Of a stretch of DNA of 38,161 bases, positions 1 through 8,311 are shown in pieces (the stretch's first letter is position 1; every line of letters starts with the position of its first letter). This stretch comes from Clostridia bacterium (GTDB taxonomy: Bacteria > Bacillota_A > Clostridia > Lachnospirales > Lachnospiraceae), in assembly GCA_012515365.1 (NCBI GenBank), contig JAAYYM010000072.1, forward strand, positions 1-38,161. Reading direction: 5' to 3'. The notes under the pieces were generated by a model. The model did no database searches and was not told where the DNA came from. It saw nothing but the letters and a program-made list of their open reading frames with translations. Both the position numbers and the translations under genes were made by a program.

Positions 1-2593
1 CCAGATCACACATCGGAACACCTGTTACTTTACTCAGATAAGGAACCGTTCTTGAGGCTCTTGGATTTACTTCTATGACATAAATCTGCTCATTCATCAG
101 GATATACTGCAGATTAATAATGCCGGTTGCACCAAGTCCCTTACACAGTTTCTGCGTTGTTTCTAAAATCAGATCAGCCACAGCTTTGTCAATATGCGGT
201 GATGGATATACCGCGATACTGTCACCAGAATGAACTCCGGTACGCTCGATATGCTCCATGATTCCCGGGATCAGAATGTCTGTTCCGTCACAGATGGCAT
301 CTACCTCAATTTCCCGTCCTGACAGATATTTATCGATCAAAACCGGATTCTCCTGCTTCTGACGCATGATGATCTCCATATATTCCTCAATATCTTCATC
401 ACGATAAGCAATGATCATGTTCTGTCCACCAAGTACATAGGATGGACGCATCAAAACCGGATATCCAAGTGTTCCTGCCACCTTAAGTGCTTCTTCCACA
501 CACATGACCGTATCACCCTTTGGGCGTGCTATGTGTAGGGATTCTAACAGCTCGTCAAAGCGTTCGCGATCCTCTGCCATATCGATGGCATCTGCACTCG
601 TTCCCAAGATTCTGATCCCATGATTGTATAATGTTTTCGTAAGCTTGATCGCTGTCTGTCCGCCAAATGCAACCACGACACCATAAGGCTTTTCCTGCTC
701 TACAATGTGAAGCACATCTTCTTCATATAATGGTTCGAAATACAGCCTGTCTCCGGTATCAAAGTCTGTCGATACCGTCTCCGGATTGTTATTGACAATC
801 ACAACCTCATAGCCCAGCCTTTGTAGTGCTCCCACACAGTGCACACTTGCATAATCAAATTCGATACCCTGACCGATTCTGATCGGACCAGATCCTAGTA
901 CGATCACACGCTCCTTCTTAGATTTTTGGATGAATTCCAGTGCCTCATTCTCGATGCCACCTTCCTCCTCATCATAAATACCATAGAAGTAAGGAGTCGT
1001 GGCTTCAAACTCAGCTGCACAAGTATCTACCATATGGAATGCAGGTTTCATTGGCTTGATGCCAAGCTCATCAAGCGTTTTTCCATTTGAAAAACTACTA
1101 AGACGCAGGATTGCCTTATCTGGATAACTCATACGTTTTCCCTTCAGATATAGCTCCTGAGTCAATGGTAACACCTGTAATTCTTTCTCATACTCAATCA
1201 AAAGCTGGATTTTATATAAGAACCATTCATCGATCAACGTAATTTCATGAATTTTATCAACTGTATAGCCGCGCTTCATCGCTTCATAAATGGCAAACAG
1301 TCTCTCATCCGTCGCATCTACCATAATATCGATCAGATCCTCAGTTTCTGCTTTTTCCATTTTCGGCATTGTTAACGTATCCAGTGAAATTTCTACCCCA
1401 CGTACTGCTTTCATCAAGGCCGCTTCAAACGTATCTGCGATTGCCATGACTTCACCGGTTGCTTTCATCTGTGTACCTAATCCACGCTTTGCATATACAA
1501 ATTTATCAAATGGCCACTTTGGAAACTTAACAGCTACATAATCAAGTGCCGGTTCGAATGCTGCATAAGTCTCTCCTGTCACAGCATTGATGATCTCATC
1601 AAGTGTGTAACCGATTGCTATTTTAGCAGCTACCTTTGCGATCGGATAGCCTGTTGCCTTAGATGCAAGTGCAGATGATCTTGAAACACGAGGATTTACT
1701 TCAATAACTGCATATTCAAAGGATTCCGGATGAAGTGCAAACTGACAGTTACATCCACCCTCGACACCCAGTGCAGAAATGATATTCAATGCGGCTGTAC
1801 GTAACATCTGATATTCTTTATCAGAAAGAGTAACTGCCGGTGCAATAACTATGGAATCGCCGGTATGTACACCAACAGGGTCAAAATTCTCCATCGAGCA
1901 GACAGTTATGACATTTCCTTTCGAATCGCGAATCACTTCAAATTCGATTTCCTTCCAGCCGGAAATACACTTTTCTACAAGGATTTGTGTAATCGGTGAT
2001 AAATGCAGACCTGTTCTTGCAGTCTGAATCAGTTCTGCTTCACTGTGAACGATACCACCGCCGCTCCCGCCAAGCGTAAATGCAGGTCTGATAATAACAG
2101 GATATCCGATTTTCTGCGCAAATTCCTTTGCATCATCAACAGTTGTTACTACTTTTGACGCAATACATGGCTGATTGATGCTTTCCATCATATCTTTAAA
2201 CATCTGTCTGTCTTCTGCCTTATCAATGGTCTCAGGAGAGGCACCCAGCAGTCTGACTCCATGCTCCTTTAGGAATCCATCCTTTGCTAACTGCATAGAA
2301 AGTGTCAGGCCTGTCTGTCCGCCAAATCCAGATAGAATGCTGTCTGGTTTTTCTTTCTCGATGATTCTCTGTATCGTCGGTATATTTAAAGGCTCGATGT
2401 AGATTTTATCTGCCATGACCTGATCGGTCATGATCGTTGCAGGATTTGAATTAACTAAGATGATTTCTACTCCATCTTCCTTAAGCGCACGACACGCCTG
2501 CGTTCCTGCATAGTCGAATTCTGCTGCCTGTCCGATGACAATGGGACCTGAACCGATCACAAGTACTTTCTTAATGTCTTTATTAAATGGCAT
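1..2593 (-). CDS. carB: Carbamoyl-phosphate synthase large subunit, 3' end outside window
   Basis: Makes carbamoyl phosphate from bicarbonate, ATP and the ammonia delivered by CarA, for pyrimidine and arginine synthesis in the cytoplasm. Reading back from ATG at 2593 gives MPFNKDIKKVLVIGSGP followed by the first ATP-grasp half (GGSGGGIV near codon 175), then the repeat of the same fold starting KKERVIVLGSGPIRIGQG. About 864 codons are present; family members have about 1,070, so the missing part is the C-terminal allosteric domain beyond the left edge. The start overlaps the carA stop by 11 bp, the usual translational coupling of carAB. There is no frameshift in the visible part. Identification is firm because both synthetase halves are recognisable. 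Confidence 0.97.
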   Translation of the reverse strand, partial: MPFNKDIKKVLVIGSGPIVIGQAAEFDYAGTQACRALKEDGVEIILVNSNPATIMTDQVMADKIYIEPLNIPTIQRIIEKEKPDSILSGFGGQTGLTLSMQLAKDGFLKEHGVRLLGASPETIDKAEDRQMFKDMMESINQPCIASKVVTTVDDAKEFAQKIGYPVIIRPAFTLGGSGGGIVHSEAELIQTARTGLHLSPITQILVEKCISGWKEIEFEVIRDSKGNVITVCSMENFDPVGVHTGDSIVIAPAVTLSDKEYQMLRTAALNIISALGVEGGCNCQFALHPESFEYAVIEVNPRVSRSSALASKATGYPIAKVAAKIAIGYTLDEIINAVTGETYAAFEPALDYVAVKFPKWPFDKFVYAKRGLGTQMKATGEVMAIADTFEAALMKAVRGVEISLDTLTMPKMEKAETEDLIDIMVDATDERLFAIYEAMKRGYTVDKIHEITLIDEWFLYKIQLLIEYEKELQVLPLTQELYLKGKRMSYPDKAILRLSSFSNGKTLDELGIKPMKPAFHMVDTCAAEFEATTPYFYGIYDEEEGGIENEALEFIQKSKKERVIVLGSGPIRIGQGIEFDYASVHCVGALQRLGYEVVIVNNNPETVSTDFDTGDRLYFEPLYEEDVLHIVEQEKPYGVVVAFGGQTAIKLTKTLYNHGIRILGTSADAIDMAEDRERFDELLESLHIARPKGDTVMCVEEALKVAGTLGYPVLMRPSYVLGGQNMIIAYRDEDIEEYMEIIMRQKQENPVLIDKYLSGREIEVDAICDGTDILIPGIMEHIERTGVHSGDSIAVYPSPHIDKAVADLILETTQKLCKGLGATGIINLQYILMNEQIYVIEVNPRASRTVPYLSKVTGVPMCDL

Positions 2594-3680
2594 CGTTCGT
2601 TCCTCCCTTCTCGATCATAGCTAAGAAATCATCAAACAAAAATCCGGTATCCTGCGGTCCTGCACATGCTTCTGGATGAAACTGTACGGTAAATGCAGGA
2701 AATTTAAGATATTTAATTCCCTCGCAGCTTCCATCATTTGCATTGCAGTACAGCTCTTTTGTCGATGACTTGTCGATACTATCTGATAAAACCACATAAC
2801 CATGATTCTGTGTGGTAATGCTGATTTTCCCTGTTTCTAGATTTTTAACCGGCTGATTTGCACCACGATGACCAAACTTCATCTTTTTGATAGAAGCTCC
2901 ATTCGCCAGTGCCATCAGCTGATGTCCCAGACAAATACCGAAGATTGGGATTTTGGTCTGACACAGTTCCTTAATGTTTTGTATGATTTCCGTATTTTTC
3001 GTAGGATCTCCCGGTCCATTACTCAGCATAATGCCATCCGGTCTCCATGCAATGATTTGTTCCGGCTTTGTTTTTGCCGGATATACCATAACATCACAAC
3101 CACGCTTGTTAAGCTCACGCACAATGTTTTCTTTTAGACCAAAATCAAGCAATGCGATTCGCTTAGCCCCTGTCTGTGCACTCCCCTTTACAAATCTTGT
3201 TTTTCTGGCAGTAACGCTTTCTACCGCTTTTTCAATCGTATAATTCTTAATTGCTTCATAGTCAATATGCTCCAGACTATACGTAATCAGTCCATTCATG
3301 ACACCCTTGCTTCTGATATCTTTAGTAAGTGCCCTTGTATCTATTCCATAAAGTCCTGTAATTCCCTTTTCTTTAAAAAAAACATCCATATTTTCTTCAC
3401 AACGAAAATTGGATGGATTCTTACATAAATGCTTAACAATATATGCTTTAGGACCAATAGAAGTACTTTCAAAATCAGATGAAATCACCCCATAATTTCC
3501 TATCAAAGGAAACGTCTGTACCACTGTCTGTCCAAAATAGCTTTGATCAGTCAGTGTTTCTAAATATCCTGTCATCCCTGTTGTAAATACTACTTCTGCA
3601 ATCACTTCTTTCTGCATTCCAAACGATTTGCCCTTAAAGATTTTTCCATCCTCAAGAACCAGATATGCTGTTTTTGACAT
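2583..3680 (-). CDS. carA: Carbamoyl-phosphate synthase small (glutaminase) subunit
   Basis: Hydrolyses glutamine and channels ammonia to CarB. The 365-residue length is normal. The N-terminal CPSase small domain (about residues 1-150) is followed by a class I glutamine amidotransferase domain with the nucleophile Cys250 in FGICLGHQLM and the His335/Glu337 pair in QFHPEA, so the glutaminase triad is intact. The start is supported by a GGGAG sequence about 10 nt upstream of the ATG. It lies 34 bp after purF and overlaps carB by 11 bp, so purF-carA-carB are probably one transcript. No separate promoter or pyrimidine-type attenuator was seen in the short purF-carA gap. Confidence 0.97.
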   Translation of the reverse strand: MSKTAYLVLEDGKIFKGKSFGMQKEVIAEVVFTTGMTGYLETLTDQSYFGQTVVQTFPLIGNYGVISSDFESTSIGPKAYIVKHLCKNPSNFRCEENMDVFFKEKGITGLYGIDTRALTKDIRSKGVMNGLITYSLEHIDYEAIKNYTIEKAVESVTARKTRFVKGSAQTGAKRIALLDFGLKENIVRELNKRGCDVMVYPAKTKPEQIIAWRPDGIMLSNGPGDPTKNTEIIQNIKELCQTKIPIFGICLGHQLMALANGASIKKMKFGHRGANQPVKNLETGKISITTQNHGYVVLSDSIDKSSTKELYCNANDGSCEGIKYLKFPAFTVQFHPEACAGPQDTGFLFDDFLAMIEKGGTNDAI

Positions 3681-3714
3681 ACGATCATTCTCCCTTCTTT
3701 ATAGTAGCTTTCCT

Positions 3715-5130
3715 CTACTCGCTTTCCAGCTCACGCTTAGAATACGCACCGATCTTCATTCCATAATCCCCGGTGAAGCACCCCGTGCAGAATGGCATGT
3801 CACTTTTCTTACATGCTTCCTTAAGTCCATCAATACTGATAAATCCAAGACTGTCTGCACCAATCTGACGGCATAATTCCTCTGTAGAAATCTTATTTGC
3901 GATCAGATTTTCCTCACTATCAATATCTGTGCCAAAATGGCAGGTATGTTTGAACGGTGGCGAGGATATTCTCATGTGTATTTCTTTTGCACCCGCATGA
4001 CGCAGGTTCTGTATGATCTTCGCACTTGTGGTTCCGCGCACGATTGAATCATCGATTAATACAATACTCTTTCCTTTGACATTATAGCTCAAAGGATTGA
4101 GTTTCAGCTTAACAGCATTTTCACGCTGTGTCTGTGTCGGAAAGATAAAACTTCTTCCTATATATCTATTTTTCACAAATCCACTTACAAGTGGGATTCC
4201 GCTTTGCGCCGCATAGCCTTGTGCTGCCTCAAGTCCACTATCAGGCACACCACACACAACATCAGCCTTTACCGCGTATTCCTTTGCTAAAATCCTACCC
4301 ATCTGATATCTTGCTTCGTAAACACTTAATTGATCAATCACAGAATCTGTTCTTGCAAAATAGACATATTCAAAAATACATAGTCCCTGACGTTCAGAGT
4401 GAAGCACAATCTTGCTTGATACGATTTCACCATTTTCAATTACAATCATTTCTCCCGGTTTTACGTCTCTGACTAGATTGAATCCGCAGCTGTCGAGTGC
4501 ACAGCTTTCAGATGCAATGGCCATTCCATACTGATTCTCACCAATGCATAATGGTCTGAATCCATTTGCATCTCTGACCGCGATCAATTTATGATCTCCG
4601 GACAGAACAATCAGTGAAAACGCACCCATCAGCTTCTTGGCGGCTTCCTCTACACCCTTTTCTATAGACCCTTCTTTGACTGTTTTATATGCAATCAAAG
4701 AAGAAATAACTTCACTGTCACTGGTCGCCGAGAAATCAAGTCCGCAGTTTTCGAGCTGTTCCTTAATTCCTTTCGCATTTACAACATTTCCATTATGAAC
4801 GGTCGCAATTCTTCCTGTCAGGAATTCGGTTACAAATGGCTGTACATTATGGATCGTGTTTGATCCGGTCGTTGAATATCTGGTATGACCAACTGCCAGA
4901 TTACTTTTCGGCATTCGTTCCATGACATCCTTAGAAAAAACTTCACTGACCAGGCCAACATCCTTATGGTACAAAATTGCATGTCCTTTTGCTACCGCAA
5001 TTCCGGCACCTTCCTGTCCTCGATGCTGCATGGCAAGCAGCCCATTGTAGGTGATTCCTGCTGCTTCATCCAAATTCGTACTGACACCAAATACTGCACA
5101 TTCCTCATGAAGTTTATCCGATCCGCACAT
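3715..5130 (-). CDS. purF: Amidophosphoribosyltransferase (first step of purine synthesis)
   Basis: Transfers glutamine-derived ammonia to PRPP to make phosphoribosylamine. The protein is 471 residues. It has a short leader ending HEE before Cys11 in ECAVFGVS, matching the Bacillus-type enzyme whose propeptide is removed to expose the N-terminal Cys nucleophile. The PRPP loop is VLIDDSIVRGTTS (357-369). Cys251, Cys397, Cys448 and Cys451 sit where the B. subtilis-type enzyme holds its 4Fe-4S cluster, so this is the oxygen-sensitive cluster form. The SD is weak (GCGGG about 6 nt before ATG). The gene is first in a purF-carA-carB run and has a structured leader (5183-5264), which suggests attenuation. 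Confidence 0.97.
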   Translation of the reverse strand: MCGSDKLHEECAVFGVSTNLDEAAGITYNGLLAMQHRGQEGAGIAVAKGHAILYHKDVGLVSEVFSKDVMERMPKSNLAVGHTRYSTTGSNTIHNVQPFVTEFLTGRIATVHNGNVVNAKGIKEQLENCGLDFSATSDSEVISSLIAYKTVKEGSIEKGVEEAAKKLMGAFSLIVLSGDHKLIAVRDANGFRPLCIGENQYGMAIASESCALDSCGFNLVRDVKPGEMIVIENGEIVSSKIVLHSERQGLCIFEYVYFARTDSVIDQLSVYEARYQMGRILAKEYAVKADVVCGVPDSGLEAAQGYAAQSGIPLVSGFVKNRYIGRSFIFPTQTQRENAVKLKLNPLSYNVKGKSIVLIDDSIVRGTTSAKIIQNLRHAGAKEIHMRISSPPFKHTCHFGTDIDSEENLIANKISTEELCRQIGADSLGFISIDGLKEACKKSDMPFCTGCFTGDYGMKIGAYSKRELESE

Positions 5131-5182
5131 ATTGCACCCGCTTTCATTCCTATTAGCAGTCCATAAAACAACTCATTTGATC

Positions 5183-5242
5183 AAAAAAAAGTGTCTTCAA
5201 CCAGAAAGCAGTCACCTACCTTCTATTGAGACACCGTTGTCT
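5183..5242 (-). promoter_or_regulatory. Putative attenuator in the purF leader (terminator and competing hairpin)
   Basis: Seen on the minus strand: GTGTCT (5234-5229) can pair with AGACAC (5196-5191), extended by CAA/TTG and AGAA/TTCT, followed at once by eight T (5190-5183), a good intrinsic terminator lying about 50 nt before the purF ATG. The same TGTCT can instead pair with an upstream AGACA (5242-5238) around an ACGG loop (5237-5234), because GAAGACA occurs on both sides of it. The two structures exclude each other. What would trigger the switch is not visible; no known purine riboswitch consensus was recognised. Confidence 0.6.
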
Positions 5243-5270
5243 TCTTCTATGAAATTCATACACCTAAATC

Positions 5271-5299
5271 ATTCTACTTTTTTTCATACCGCTTGTCAA
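5271..5299 (-). promoter_or_regulatory. Sigma-A-type promoter of purF-carA-carB
   Basis: On the minus strand TTGACA (5299-5294), a 17-nt spacer and TAGAAT (5276-5271). The predicted start near 5264 leaves a leader of about 134 nt before the purF ATG, which contains the terminator-like hairpin. Confidence 0.8.
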
Positions 5300-5324
5300 G
5301 AAATTTTCTATTGATGATTTTGTT

Positions 5325-5353
5325 TTGACCTTATTCTCTTTTTTTGGTATGAT
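5325..5353 (+). promoter_or_regulatory. Promoter of the YbaK/ProX-like gene
   Basis: TTGACC (5325-5330), a 17-nt spacer and TATGAT (5348-5353), with a predicted start near 5360, 44 nt before the ATG. It is divergent from the purF promoter. Confidence 0.75.
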
Positions 5354-5403
5354 GTACATCGTAATATCTATCAATACATAAATAATCAGAAAGAAGTTTT
5401 TTT

Positions 5404-5934
5404 ATGACTGTATTTACGAGTCGTCCGGATTTGACCGGACATTTAGAGAAAGAGGTCCGCGTCTACGATTTTTTAGAAAAAGAAGGCATTACTTATGAAG
5501 GTGTAGAACACCCTCCTGCTAAAAGCATTGATGACTGTCAGAATGTCGATCGGATCCTATCCATTCATTTATGTAAAAATCTATTTTTGTGCAATCGTCA
5601 GGAGACAGAATTTTATCTATTAATGATGCCCGGAGAAAAACAATTTAAGACAAAGGATCTGTCAGCTCAGATTCAGTCGTCCCGATTATCATTTGCCTCT
5701 GCGGATTATATGGAAAAGTTTCTGGATATCACTCCCGGCTCTGTCAGCGTATTCGGACTGATGAATGACAAAGAAAATCAGGTGAAGCTCTTAATTGACC
5801 AGGACCTGTTAACTGAAGATTATGTTGGATGTCATCCCTGCATCAATACTGCTAGTTTAAAGATTAAGACATCTGACCTGCTAGATAGAATTCTTCCGGC
5901 ATTCGCACATGAACCAACGATTGTTACCCTGTAA
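5404..5934 (+). CDS. YbaK/ProX-type aminoacyl-tRNA deacylase
   Basis: A single-domain protein of 176 residues, resembling the free-standing editing domains (ProX/PrdX, YbaK fold) that hydrolyse mischarged aminoacyl-tRNA, typically Ala on tRNA-Pro. Seen: the early VEHPPAKSIDDC segment, the conserved Lys in LCKNLFLCNR, the PGSVSVFGLMND segment, and GCHPCINTASLKI near the C-terminus, which corresponds to the conserved H-P-x-x-N-T stretch of the family. Monocistronic, with its own consensus promoter; the SD is poor (AGAAAGAAG). Which tRNA is edited cannot be told from sequence. Calling it prdX would imply a proline reductase link that is not visible here. Confidence 0.85.
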   Translation: MTVFTSRPDLTGHLEKEVRVYDFLEKEGITYEGVEHPPAKSIDDCQNVDRILSIHLCKNLFLCNRQETEFYLLMMPGEKQFKTKDLSAQIQSSRLSFASADYMEKFLDITPGSVSVFGLMNDKENQVKLLIDQDLLTEDYVGCHPCINTASLKIKTSDLLDRILPAFAHEPTIVTL

Positions 5935-5958
5935 AATTAATTTTTTTAAATTTTGGTA

Positions 5959-5987
5959 TTGACAATCTAAAAATAAAGGATTACAAT
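5959..5987 (+). promoter_or_regulatory. Promoter upstream of glnN
   Basis: TTGACA (5959-5964), a 17-nt spacer and TACAAT (5982-5987). The predicted start near 5994 puts the 6003-6038 hairpin at the very 5' end of the glnN leader. Confidence 0.7.
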
Positions 5988-6002
5988 TCGGTCATAAAAG
6001 CG

Positions 6003-6038
6003 AAGGCGCTATGAGCGAAATACTCACAGCGCCTTTTC
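6003..6038 (+). terminator. Terminator-like hairpin in the glnN leader
   Basis: AAGGCGCT (6003-6010) pairs with AGCGCCTT (6028-6035), with an inner TGAG/CTCA stem, followed by TTCTC. It may end the upstream deacylase transcript, but it also lies just downstream of a consensus promoter, so it may act as an attenuator of glnN. Confidence 0.65.
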
Positions 6039-6126
6039 TCTATTTCATTTAAATGTCGTATAGGGATAAATAGTAATAGGATTGTGACAATCAAGCTAAC
6101 AATAATTTAAGAGGAGACGATGTATT

Positions 6127-8214
6127 ATGAGAAGCAATGTACCAGAGATTTTTGGCAGTATGGTATTTAATGACGCGGTTATGCGTGAGAAACTACCAAA
6201 AGACATTTACAAATCACTTCGTAAGACAATCGAAAATGGTAAAGACCTGGACAGTACAGTCGCTAATGTCGTTGCTATTGCAATGAAGGACTGGGCGATC
6301 GATCTTGGTGCTACACATTACACACATTGGTTCCAGCCAATGACAGGTATCACAGCTGAGAAACATGACAGTTTCATTTCTCCACAAAATGACGGACGTA
6401 TCATTATGGAGTTTTCCGGAAAAGAGCTGATCAAAGGCGAACCAGATGCATCAAGCTTTCCGTCAGGCGGCCTTAGAGCTACCTTTGAGGCAAGAGGATA
6501 CACAGCATGGGATCCTACCTCTTATGCATTTGTAAAAGATGGTGTTTTGTGTATTCCTACCGCATTTTGTTCTTATGGCGGAGAAGCATTAGATAAGAAG
6601 ACACCTCTTCTTCGTTCTATGGAAACAATCAACGAGCAGGCACTAAGAGTGTTACGCTTATTTGGCAATACAGATGCAAAACGCGTCAATACTACCGTAG
6701 GTTCAGAGCAGGAATATTTCCTTATAGATAAGAAGCTTTACGATCAGAGAAAAGATCTTCTCTTCTGTGGACGTACACTGTTCGGTTCTATGGCTCCAAA
6801 AGGACAGGAAATGGATGATCACTATTTCGGAGCGATCAAACCTCGTGTTTCAGCATTTATGAAGGAACTTAATGAGGAACTCTGGAAACTTGGTATCCTT
6901 TCAAAAACAGAACATAATGAAGTGGCTCCTGCACAGCATGAGATGGCTCCTATTTTCTCTACAACCAATATTGCAACAGACCATAATCAGCTGACTATGG
7001 AAATCATGAAAAATGTTGCAGCAAGACATGGTCTTGTATGTCTTCTCCATGAGAAGCCATTCGCAGGTGTGAACGGAAGTGGAAAACATAACAACTGGTC
7101 AATCAGTACAGATACAGGAGTCAACCTGTTAGAGCCTGGAAAATCTCCTCACGAGAATGCACAGTTCCTCTTATTCCTGACAGCAGTGATCAAAGCAGTA
7201 GATGAATATCAGGATTTGATGCGTGTATCAGTAGCATCAGCAGGAAATGACCACAGACTTGGAGCAAACGAAGCACCACCTGCTATCATGTCTATGTTCA
7301 TCGGTGATGATCTGGCAGCTATTCTGGATGCGCTTGAGAAAAAGATTCCTTATAAAGGAGATACCAATTCGACCTTGGAAATCGGTGTACATGTACTTCC
7401 GAACTTCCCGAAGGATACAACCGATCGTAACCGTACATCACCATTTGCTTTTACCGGAAATAAATTTGAGTTCCGCAGCTTAGGATCTTCACTTTCAATC
7501 TCAGGACCAAACATCATCCTGAACACGATCGTAGCGGAAGAATTAAAGCAGTTTGCTGACGAGCTTGAACAGGCTCCTGACTTTACAGAAGCATTGAGTA
7601 AATTGATCCGCAGAACAATCAGAGAACATAAACGTATCATTTTCAACGGTGATGGATACTCAGCTGAATGGCCGATCGAAGCCGAAAAACGTGGTCTGAT
7701 GAATTTAAAAACTACAGTTGATGCACTGCCACAGTTTATCGCTCCAAAGAATATCGAACTCTTTACAAAACACAATATTTTCACAGAAGCAGAGATTCGC
7801 TCACGTTATGAAATTCTGCTGGAGATGTACTCAAAGGTTGTTAATATTGAAGGTTTGACAATGGTCGATATGGCCAGCAAGGATTTCATTCCTGCTGTTA
7901 ATAAATACATTCAGGCACTGGCTACTACCGTTGCAACAAAGAAAACAATTTCTGATTCACTTTCAAGTAAGATGGAACTTAGCATCATTGATAAGCTTTC
8001 CAAACTTGAAGATCAGGCATATGAACAGTGTGAAGCTCTAAAGAATCTTCTTGCTGATGCAAAGGGCGAAGGTCTTACACTTGCTACTTACTATAAGGAT
8101 GATGTAATAAGTGCCATGGAAGCGCTAAGAGCTAGTGTTGATGAAATGGAAACTTATACTTCACAAGAACTGTGGCCATGTCCACAGTATGGAGATCTTT
8201 TATTTAAGATCTGA
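6127..8214 (+). CDS. glnN: Glutamine synthetase type III
   Basis: ATP-dependent amidation of glutamate with ammonium. At 695 residues it has the size of the large GSIII class, not GSI (about 440-470) or GSII. Recognisable parts are the N-terminal GSIII-specific segment ([15 protein letters not shown]), the catalytic-core stretches [39 protein letters not shown] and [16 protein letters not shown], and a C-terminal helical extension. SD GAGGAG lies 10 nt before the ATG. It is followed 97 bp later by the ammonium transporter fusion on the same strand, so it probably forms an assimilation unit with it. A second, type I synthetase lies at 13315-14646. The leader contains a terminator-like hairpin. 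Confidence 0.97.
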   Translation: MRSNVPEIFGSMVFNDAVMREKLPKDIYKSLRKTIENGKDLDSTVANVVAIAMKDWAIDLGATHYTHWFQPMTGITAEKHDSFISPQNDGRIIMEFSGKELIKGEPDASSFPSGGLRATFEARGYTAWDPTSYAFVKDGVLCIPTAFCSYGGEALDKKTPLLRSMETINEQALRVLRLFGNTDAKRVNTTVGSEQEYFLIDKKLYDQRKDLLFCGRTLFGSMAPKGQEMDDHYFGAIKPRVSAFMKELNEELWKLGILSKTEHNEVAPAQHEMAPIFSTTNIATDHNQLTMEIMKNVAARHGLVCLLHEKPFAGVNGSGKHNNWSISTDTGVNLLEPGKSPHENAQFLLFLTAVIKAVDEYQDLMRVSVASAGNDHRLGANEAPPAIMSMFIGDDLAAILDALEKKIPYKGDTNSTLEIGVHVLPNFPKDTTDRNRTSPFAFTGNKFEFRSLGSSLSISGPNIILNTIVAEELKQFADELEQAPDFTEALSKLIRRTIREHKRIIFNGDGYSAEWPIEAEKRGLMNLKTTVDALPQFIAPKNIELFTKHNIFTEAEIRSRYEILLEMYSKVVNIEGLTMVDMASKDFIPAVNKYIQALATTVATKKTISDSLSSKMELSIIDKLSKLEDQAYEQCEALKNLLADAKGEGLTLATYYKDDVISAMEALRASVDEMETYTSQELWPCPQYGDLLFKI

Positions 8215-8232
8215 TCAACTGAATAACTAATA

Positions 8233-8277
8233 ACACAAAGGTGTGTGGTTCGATGAAAATCGACTGCACACCTTTTT
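8233..8277 (+). promoter_or_regulatory. Terminator between glnN and amt with an overlapping ANTAR-like hairpin
   Basis: AAAGGTGTG (8237-8245) pairs with CACACCTTT (8267-8275) plus an inner TCGAT-GAAA-ATCGA hairpin, followed by a T-rich run. An alternative hairpin, ACAC (8233-8236)/GTGT (8243-8246), has the six-base loop AAAGGT with A at position 1 and G at position 4, as in ANTAR-bound RNA hairpins, and would consume the terminator's 5' arm. A canonical second hexaloop is not obvious. The terminator is clear; the ANTAR reading is inference. Confidence 0.6.
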
Positions 8278-8311
8278 CTTTACAAAAATCAAATCATGAG
8301 GAGGAATTATT

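Noticed and set aside
1290..2402. Plus-strand open frames inside carB
   Set aside because: Antisense shadows of a clearly coding carB; Ser/Ile-rich composition typical of reversed frames.
6002..6007. ANTAR hexaloop in the glnN leader (GAAGGC)
   Set aside because: Position 1 is G not A, the stem is only 3 bp and no second hexaloop was found.
7350..7784. 144-residue minus-strand frame inside glnN
   Set aside because: Fully antisense to conserved glutamine synthetase sequence, no ribosome site.
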